Positions 58,348 to 64,000 of a stretch of DNA of 64,000 bases are shown one piece after another. The DNA comes from Erythrobacter oryzae (GTDB lineage Bacteria; Pseudomonadota; Alphaproteobacteria; Sphingomonadales; Sphingomonadaceae), in NCBI RefSeq assembly GCF_030271515.1, contig NZ_JASCXI010000001.1, positions 744,001-808,000 on the forward strand, read 5' to 3'. The notes beneath the pieces are model-generated. The model made no database searches, was not told where the DNA came from, and saw only the letters and a program-made list of their open reading frames with translations. A program made the translations under genes and the position numbers. Position 1 is the stretch's first letter. The number at the start of each line of letters is the position of its first letter.

Positions 58348-60015
58348 TTGACGGAGCACGAACCAGACAATCCGCTCGGAGCGGCTGAACGCGACATCAT
58401 CGCGCTGGGGATTGCCACGGCCTCGATCATCCTGCTGATCGGCACCGGGGGCTCGGTGATGCCGCAGGTTATGAACGTGCTGACCGGCACCGGCGGCGCG
58501 CCCAATGTCATCCTCGTCAACGCCCTGCTGCTCAATATCGCGCTGATCATCTTCGGCTGGCGGCGCTACCGCGAATTGACCCGCGAGATCGAGGAACGCC
58601 GCCGCGCCGAGGCCCGCGCCCGGCTGCTCGCCGCCACCGATCCGCTCACCGGGTGCCTCAACCGCCGCGCGATGTTCGAGGCGACCGAGGAACTGCGCGC
58701 GCGCGCCGCGATCCGCGGCGAGGCAGTCGCCTATTGCATGATCGATCTGGACAATTTCAAGCAGATCAACGACATGCACGGCCACTCCGCGGGCGATGCG
58801 GTGCTGGTGATGCTGTGCGAGCGGGTCCGCGCGCTGCTCCCGCGCGAGGCGCGGCTGGCGCGGCTTGGGGGCGACGAATTCGCCTTCGTCATGCCCTTTC
58901 CCGCCGGTCACGCCGACCGGGTCGACGATCTCGTCATCCGCCTGTTCGAAAGCCTCGCCCAGCCCTTCCGCATGCCCGAGCTGACGGTCGAGCTCACGCT
59001 CTCGATCGGGCTTGCCGCCGATCACGATGCGGACGGCACGATCGGCCTCGTGGTCGATGCCGCCACGCTGATGCACCGCGCGGACATGGCGCTCTACCAC
59101 GCCAAGAAGCAGGGCCGGAACCGCTACTTCTGGTTCGAGCCGACGATGGAGAGCGAGCTGCGCTTCCGCAACCAGCTCGAAACCGGCATCCGCGGCGGGC
59201 TCGCGCGCGGCGAATTCGTGCCCTATTACGAACAGCAGATCGATCTCGACACTGGCGCGCTGGTCGGCTTCGAGATGCTCGCGCGCTGGCGCTCGCCGCA
59301 GCTCGGCCTCATCAGCCCCGACATCTTCGTGCCGATCGCCGAGGAGATCGGCCTCATCAACGAGATGTCCGAGCGCCTGATGGAACAGGCCTTCGCCGAT
59401 GCGCGCGAATGGGACGAGGCGCTGACGCTCTCGGTCAACATCTCGCCGGTGCAGCTGCGCGATCCGTGGTTTGCCCAGCGCATCCTCAAGAAGCTGGTCG
59501 CCGCCGGCTTCCCGCCGCAGCGGCTCGAGATCGAGATCACCGAAAGCTGCCTGCACGAGAATATCGGCCTGGTGCGCTCGATGATCATGTCCCTGCGCAA
59601 CCAGGGCGTGCAGATCGCGCTCGACGATTTCGGCACGGGCTATTCGAGCTTCGAGCAGCTGCGCAACCTGCCCTTCGACCGCATCAAGATCGACCGCAGC
59701 TTCGTGTCCGAGCTGAAGGAGCCGGGCAACCGCTCGCGGCTGGTCGAGGCGATCGTCTCATTGGGGCGCGGGCTCGACATGCCGCTCACCGCCGAGGGCG
59801 TCGAGGACGAGGATATCCTCAAGGCGCTGAAGGAAATGGGCAAGCTCAAGGCGCAGGGCTATTTCTACGGCCAGCCCGAGGATGCCGAGGCCGTGCGCAC
59901 GCGGCTGCGGGCGGCGGGCAGGCTGACCGGCGCGGGCGCGGGTGCCGAGGCTGCCCCGGCCCAGCCCGCGGCGGGCGAGGACGCGCAGGCCCGCTACCGC
60001 ATCGCGCGCCCGTAA
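58348..60015 (+). CDS. Membrane GGDEF-EAL protein (cyclic di-GMP turnover)
   Basis: 555 residues, TTG start. Two membrane helices (~20-75), then a GGDEF domain with RLGGDEFAFVMPF (~160-190) and an EAL domain (~270-530). The EAL signature reads GFEMLARWRSP (Met for Ala), but the phosphodiesterase residues remain: SVNISPVQL, EIEITES, ALDDFGTGYSSFEQL, IKIDRSFV, TAEGVED. Both activities look intact. There is no large sensor domain, so the signal may be membrane-related. Two proline/alanine-rich stretches end the protein. Confidence 0.92.
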   Translation: MTEHEPDNPLGAAERDIIALGIATASIILLIGTGGSVMPQVMNVLTGTGGAPNVILVNALLLNIALIIFGWRRYRELTREIEERRRAEARARLLAATDPLTGCLNRRAMFEATEELRARAAIRGEAVAYCMIDLDNFKQINDMHGHSAGDAVLVMLCERVRALLPREARLARLGGDEFAFVMPFPAGHADRVDDLVIRLFESLAQPFRMPELTVELTLSIGLAADHDADGTIGLVVDAATLMHRADMALYHAKKQGRNRYFWFEPTMESELRFRNQLETGIRGGLARGEFVPYYEQQIDLDTGALVGFEMLARWRSPQLGLISPDIFVPIAEEIGLINEMSERLMEQAFADAREWDEALTLSVNISPVQLRDPWFAQRILKKLVAAGFPPQRLEIEITESCLHENIGLVRSMIMSLRNQGVQIALDDFGTGYSSFEQLRNLPFDRIKIDRSFVSELKEPGNRSRLVEAIVSLGRGLDMPLTAEGVEDEDILKALKEMGKLKAQGYFYGQPEDAEAVRTRLRAAGRLTGAGAGAEAAPAQPAAGEDAQARYRIARP

Positions 60016-60055
60016 GACTGGACGCGGGGACGCCGCGTGCATAGATGCACGCCCA

Positions 60056-60871
60056 GTGAGCACGACCATTCCCTTCATCAAGATGCACGGGCTCGGCAAC
60101 GACTTCGTGGTGATCGACGCGCGTGATGCCGCGATCCCGGCGATGACGCCCGCCGTGGCGCGCGCTCTTGGCGACCGGCGCACGGGGGTCGGCTTCGACC
60201 AGCTGATCCTGCTCGAGCCGAGCGCGACCCACGATTTCCGCGTGCGCTTCTTCAACGCCGACGGCAGCGAGGCGGGCGCTTGCGGCAATGGCAGCCGCGC
60301 GGTGGCGCTGCTCCACGGCGCGCCTGCGATGGTGGAAACGCAAGGGGGCACGCTGCGGCTGGAACCCTTCGAGGGCGGCGCGCGGGTCGACATGGGGAGC
60401 CCTCGCTTCGAATGGGATGCGATTCCCCTCGCCTATCCGATGGACACGTTTGCGATGCCGGTCGGATGGGAGAGCCTTGCGGGGCCGATGGCGGTCAATG
60501 TCGGCAACCCGCACGTGATCTTCTTCGTCGAGGATGCGGACGCGGTGGAGCTGGATCGCTTGGGGCCGCTGATCGAGCACGACCCGCTGTTCCCCGAGCG
60601 CGTCAATGTCAATGTCGCGAGCCTTGCGGGGCCTGACCACCTCAAGCTGCGCGTCTGGGAGCGCGGCGCGGGCCTCACCCGCGCCTGCGGCACCGGGGCG
60701 TGTGCCACGGCGGTCGCGGCGGTCCGGCGAGGGCTGGTGAAGAGCCCGGTGCGCGTCACCCTCCCCGGCGGCGACCTCGCGATCGCGTGGGAGCCGGGCA
60801 GCACCATCCTGATGAGCGGCCCCGCTGTCGAAAGCTTCCGCGGCAGCTTCCGTTGGGAAGACTATTCTTGA
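60056..60871 (+). CDS. dapF: Diaminopimelate epimerase
   Basis: 271 residues, GTG start giving the usual N-terminus (IPFIKMHGLGNDFVVIDARD). Catalytic cysteines in EAGACGNGSRAVALL and TRACGTGACATAVAAV. Converts LL- to meso-diaminopimelate for lysine and peptidoglycan synthesis. The stop overlaps the mtaB start. First gene of a tight dapF-mtaB-ftsY-yciB unit. Confidence 0.96.
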   Translation: MSTTIPFIKMHGLGNDFVVIDARDAAIPAMTPAVARALGDRRTGVGFDQLILLEPSATHDFRVRFFNADGSEAGACGNGSRAVALLHGAPAMVETQGGTLRLEPFEGGARVDMGSPRFEWDAIPLAYPMDTFAMPVGWESLAGPMAVNVGNPHVIFFVEDADAVELDRLGPLIEHDPLFPERVNVNVASLAGPDHLKLRVWERGAGLTRACGTGACATAVAAVRRGLVKSPVRVTLPGGDLAIAWEPGSTILMSGPAVESFRGSFRWEDYS

Positions 60872-62043
60872 ACGCCCCGCAAATCATCAGTCTGGGCTGC
60901 CGCATGAACATCGCCGAAAGCGAGCGGATGCGCGCGATGCTGGCGGGCGAGGACAATCTCGTCGTGGTCAATTCCTGCGCGGTCACCGCCGAGGCGCTGC
61001 GCCAGACCCGCCAGGCGATCCGCCGTGCGCGCCGCGATCACCCGCAGGCGCGACTGATGGTGACGGGCTGCGCGGCGGAGATTGATCGCGAGAGCATCGG
61101 CGCGATGGAGGAGGTGGACGGGCTGGTCGCCAACGCCGCCAAGCTCGATCCGAGGGCGTGGAACGTCCCCGGCGAGGCCCCGCCCCTCGCCCCGGCCCGC
61201 ACCCGCGCCTTCGTCGCGGTGCAGAACGGCTGCGACCATGCCTGCACCTTCTGCGTCATCCCCCAAGGCCGAGGCGCGAGCCGGTCGTTGACGGTGGCCG
61301 AAGTCCTACACGAGATTGAAGCACATCTTGCGGTGGGCGCTAAGGAAGTTGTGCTCACGGGTGTCGATCTTACTAGTTGGGGACATGATCTTGCGGGCTC
61401 GCCGCCTTTGGGCACACTCGTTCACACCATCCTGCATGAACTAAGTGAACTAACGCGCCTACGCCTGTCCTCCATGGACGGGGTGGAGATCGATCCGCTG
61501 CTGTTTGACCTCCTCGCGCTCGAGCCGCGGGTGATGCCGCACCTCCACCTCAGCCTCCAGCACGGGGCCGACCTGATCCTCAAGCGCATGAAGCGGCGGC
61601 ACAGCCGCGCCGATGCGGTGGAACTGGTGGGCCGCCTCAAGGCGCTGCGCCCCGACATCGCCGTGGGCGCGGACCTCATCGCCGGCTTCCCGACCGAGGA
61701 CGAAAGCCACCATCTGGCGAACCTCAGCATCATCGACGAGCTCGACATCGTCCACGCCCATATCTTCCCCTATTCCCCCCGCCCCGGCACCCCCGCCGCG
61801 CGGATGCCGCAAGTCGCGCGCGAGGTGGTCAAGGCCCGCGCCGCCGACCTGCGCGCCCGCGCCGCCGCGCGCCGCGCCGCGTGGCTCGCACGCCTTGTGG
61901 GCGAAACCCTGCCGGTCCTCGCGGAGAAGGGCGGGACGGGCTATGCCCCCAATTACGCTCCCGTCGCCCTGCCCCCCGGCACGGCGGCAGGCACGATCAT
62001 CGACGTGACCCCATCGGGCCTCAGGGAGGGCCTGCTCGCATGA
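60868..62043 (+). CDS. mtaB: tRNA t6A37 methylthiotransferase MtaB
   Basis: 391 residues. The TTG at 60868 is chosen because the N-terminal cluster motif IISLGCRMNIAESERM must be included. Radical-SAM CxxxCxxC in CDHACTFCVIPQGRG, auxiliary cysteines in VVNSCAVTAEA and MVTGCAAEID. Adds a methylthio group to t6A37 in tRNA. A stretch at about 61300-61455 uses rarer, A/T-ending codons (CTA, ACT, AGT) unlike the rest of the gene. Overlaps dapF and ftsY by 4 nt each. Confidence 0.93.
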   Translation: MNAPQIISLGCRMNIAESERMRAMLAGEDNLVVVNSCAVTAEALRQTRQAIRRARRDHPQARLMVTGCAAEIDRESIGAMEEVDGLVANAAKLDPRAWNVPGEAPPLAPARTRAFVAVQNGCDHACTFCVIPQGRGASRSLTVAEVLHEIEAHLAVGAKEVVLTGVDLTSWGHDLAGSPPLGTLVHTILHELSELTRLRLSSMDGVEIDPLLFDLLALEPRVMPHLHLSLQHGADLILKRMKRRHSRADAVELVGRLKALRPDIAVGADLIAGFPTEDESHHLANLSIIDELDIVHAHIFPYSPRPGTPAARMPQVAREVVKARAADLRARAAARRAAWLARLVGETLPVLAEKGGTGYAPNYAPVALPPGTAAGTIIDVTPSGLREGLLA

Positions 62044-62966
62044 GTGAAAAAAGCTGGACGCAGCGCCTGTTCGGGGGCTTCGCCAAGACCTCCGAGCGCC
62101 TGAGCGCAAATCTGCCGACCGCGAGCGGCGGCACCGCGAAGCTCGACGACAAGACCCTCGACGAGGTCGAGGATGCGCTGATCCTCTCCGACCTCGGCCC
62201 GTCGGCCGCCGCCCGCATCCGGGCGCGGCTTTCGGACAAACGCTTCGGGCTCGAGATCACCAGCCGCGAGCTGAAGGAGGCGGTTGCCGAGGAAATCGCC
62301 GCGATCCTGCGGCCCGTCGCCAAGCCGCTCGAGATCACCGCCTTCCCGCGCCCGCAGGTGATCCTCGTGATCGGGGTCAATGGCTCAGGCAAGACCACCA
62401 CCATCGCCAAGCTCGCGCATCTGTTTCAGGAGGACGACTACGGCGTGCTTCTGGCCGCGGGCGACACCTTCCGCGCTGCCGCCATCGGCCAGCTCGCCAC
62501 ATGGGCGGGCCGCATCGGCGTCGATCTTGTGCGCGGGCCCGAGGGCGGTGATCCGGCGGCGATCGTGTTCGATGCGGTCAAGCAGGCCACCGACACCGGG
62601 ATCGACGCGCTGATCGTCGACACCGCGGGGCGCCTCCAGAACAAGAAGGAGCTGATGGAAGAGCTGGCAAAAATCCGCCGCGTTCTCGGGCGCTTGAACC
62701 CCGAGGCACCGCATGACGTGGTGCTTGTGCTCGACGCGACCAACGGCCAGAACGCGCTCAGCCAGATCGATGTCTTCAAGGAAGTCGCGGGCGTCACCGG
62801 CCTCATCATGACCAAGCTTGACGGCACCGCGCGCGGCGGGGTGCTGGTCGCGGCCGCCGAGCAATATGGCCTCCCCATCCACGCCATCGGCGTCGGCGAG
62901 AAGATGGAGGACCTGCGCCCCTTCGACCCCGACCTCGTCGCGCGCGTGATCGCGGGGGTGGCGTGA
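62040..62966 (+). CDS. ftsY: Signal recognition particle receptor FtsY
   Basis: 308 residues. Short N-terminal region, N domain (LDEVEDALILSDLG) and SRP GTPase domain: VIGVNGSGKTTTIAKLA (G1), AAGDTFRAAAIGQLATWA, VDTAGRLQNKKELMEEL (G3), TKLDGTARGG (G4). Lacks the long acidic A domain of E. coli FtsY, as usual in this class. Targets SRP-ribosome complexes to the inner membrane. Confidence 0.97.
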   Translation: MSEKSWTQRLFGGFAKTSERLSANLPTASGGTAKLDDKTLDEVEDALILSDLGPSAAARIRARLSDKRFGLEITSRELKEAVAEEIAAILRPVAKPLEITAFPRPQVILVIGVNGSGKTTTIAKLAHLFQEDDYGVLLAAGDTFRAAAIGQLATWAGRIGVDLVRGPEGGDPAAIVFDAVKQATDTGIDALIVDTAGRLQNKKELMEELAKIRRVLGRLNPEAPHDVVLVLDATNGQNALSQIDVFKEVAGVTGLIMTKLDGTARGGVLVAAAEQYGLPIHAIGVGEKMEDLRPFDPDLVARVIAGVA

Positions 62967-63619
62967 TGGCCGAGGGCGAAGGCAAGAAGGCCGCCTCGAG
63001 CTGGCTCGGCGTCGCGGTCGATTACGGCCCGCTGCTGGTGTTCCTCGGCGTCTACCGCTGGATGTCGCCCAAGGAGACCAGCGCGGCGGGCGAGATCATC
63101 GCCATCATCTATGGCACCGGCGCCTTCATGGCGGCCTCGGTGGTTGCGCTGCTGGTGTCGAAATGGCGGCTCGGCAAGGTCTCGCCGATGCTGTGGTTCT
63201 CGACCGCGCTGATCATGGGCTTCGGCAGCCTCACGATCTTCTTCGGCGATCCGACCTTCGTGCAGCTCAAGCCCACGATCATCTATGCGAGCTTCGGCGT
63301 GATCCTGCTGGGCGGCTTTCTCATGGGCCGCGCGATGCTGAAAATCCTGCTCGAAGCCGCCTTCGAGGGGCTGTCCGACGAGGGCTGGCTCAAGCTGTCG
63401 CGCAACTGGGGGGTGTTCTTCCTCGTCCTTGCGGTTCTAAACGAGGTGCTGCGCGCGCAGATGGACTTCGAGGGCTGGCTGTGGGCCAAGATCTGGGTGT
63501 TCCTGCCGCTGACCTTCCTCTTCACCTTCAGCCAGATCCCGCTGCTGATGAAGCACGGCCTCAGCTTCGAGGATGCCGAGGACGAGGCGCTCAAGGACGA
63601 GCCGCCGACGGGCGGTTAG
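62966..63619 (+). CDS. yciB: Inner-membrane-spanning protein YciB
   Basis: 217 residues, five or six membrane helices: [107 protein letters not shown]. IspZ/septation protein A family, linked to cell-envelope integrity. Start ATG at 62966 overlaps the ftsY stop by one base; GTG at 62963 is possible. Confidence 0.93.
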   Translation: MAEGEGKKAASSWLGVAVDYGPLLVFLGVYRWMSPKETSAAGEIIAIIYGTGAFMAASVVALLVSKWRLGKVSPMLWFSTALIMGFGSLTIFFGDPTFVQLKPTIIYASFGVILLGGFLMGRAMLKILLEAAFEGLSDEGWLKLSRNWGVFFLVLAVLNEVLRAQMDFEGWLWAKIWVFLPLTFLFTFSQIPLLMKHGLSFEDAEDEALKDEPPTGG

Positions 63620-64000
63620 ATTTCCACCTGGCTCCCCAGCTCGACCACGCGGTTGGTTGGCAGGCGGAAGAACTCCATCGCGCTCGCCGCGTTGCGCAGC
63701 ATCCACGCGAACAGCTTCTCGCGCCAGATCGCCATGCCGGGCTTGGCCGAGGCCAGCAGGGTCTGGCGCGACAGGAAGAAGCTCGTCTGCATCATGTCGA
63801 AGGCGCCGTCGCACAGGTCGAGCGTGCTCAGCAGGCGGGGCACGTCTGTCTCCTCGAGGAAGCCGCAATAGATCGTCACGCGGTAGAACCCGTTGCCGAG
63901 GCTCTTGCACTCGTAGCGGTTCTCCTCCGGAACATAAGGCATGCCCTTCACCTGCACGGTGAGGATCAGCACGCGCTCGTGCAGCACCTTGTTGTGCTTG
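63616..64000 (-). CDS. kup: KUP-type potassium transporter, C-terminal part
   Basis: The last ~128 residues of a Kup protein: [103 protein letters not shown]. This is the cytoplasmic C-terminal domain; the membrane part is outside the window. Convergent with yciB, overlapping stops. Confidence 0.92.
   Translation of the reverse strand, partial: KHNKVLHERVLILTVQVKGMPYVPEENRYECKSLGNGFYRVTIYCGFLEETDVPRLLSTLDLCDGAFDMMQTSFFLSRQTLLASAKPGMAIWREKLFAWMLRNAASAMEFFRLPTNRVVELGSQVEI

Noticed and set aside
58177-59556. Upstream extension of the EVE-domain frame to about 596 codons
   Set aside because: The extension is antisense to the GGDEF-EAL gene and unconserved in character; the EVE domain starts at MAYWLMKSEP (58176).
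1-64000. CRISPR arrays, insertion sequences, rRNA genes
   Set aside because: I saw no regularly spaced direct repeats, no transposase motifs and no rRNA sequence anywhere in the window.

Overview
The window is high-GC alphaproteobacterial chromosome. Gene content and protein style (TonB-dependent receptor with a sphingomonad-type regulator set, DUF2292 small protein, OxyR-type LysR, Erythrobacter-like housekeeping order mltG-fabF-acpP) suggest Sphingomonadales, probably Erythrobacteraceae. This assignment is an inference; no rRNA is present.

Layout. (1) 1-6850: a partial cysD, two LuxR-type regulators, a RamB/ScfR-like short-chain acyl-CoA regulator with two palindromic operator candidates, and a small DUF2292 gene followed by a TonB-dependent receptor. 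(2) About 7227-23134: a block of redox and electrophile-handling genes (acetyltransferase, hydrolase, MerR/TipA regulator, two DJ-1/PfpI proteins, two glutathione transferases, a PNPOx-FNR-ferredoxin fusion, thioredoxin, GAPDH, a Lpd-like flavoprotein) and one outer-membrane gene broken by an amber codon. (3) About 23135-42916: a surface-polysaccharide locus. It combines inositol phosphate activation (myo-inositol-1-phosphate synthase, inositol-1-phosphate cytidylyltransferase, two CDP-alcohol phosphotransferases), ADP-heptose synthesis (HldE, GmhB), glycosyltransferases of families GT4 and GT9, and a complete ABC-type capsule exporter (two KpsE-like proteins, KpsM, KpsT, an OPX lipoprotein). 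(4) 42917-64000: an elongator tRNA-Met followed by core genes (thpR-like, mltG, fabF, acpP, aspS, rnd, oxyR, pgsA, an LplT-like MFS transporter, a TPP enzyme, csbD, an EVE protein, a GGDEF/EAL protein, dapF, mtaB, ftsY, yciB, partial kup).

The main structural observation is that the 3' end of the tRNA-Met gene (42917-42993) is repeated at 7227 and 23135 in the same orientation. After both copies, exactly 61 nt downstream of a 15-nt core, stands the same ATACCCCC-N5-TACCCCC direct repeat. Blocks 2 and 3 therefore look like two tandem tRNA-Met genomic islands whose integrase genes have been lost.

The main functional observation is the polysaccharide block. Genes for CDP-inositol and phosphoinositol transfer are translationally coupled to heptose genes and sit directly upstream of a capsule exporter. 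This suggests a secreted glycan or glycolipid carrying phosphoinositol and heptose, a combination I do not recognise as a described system.
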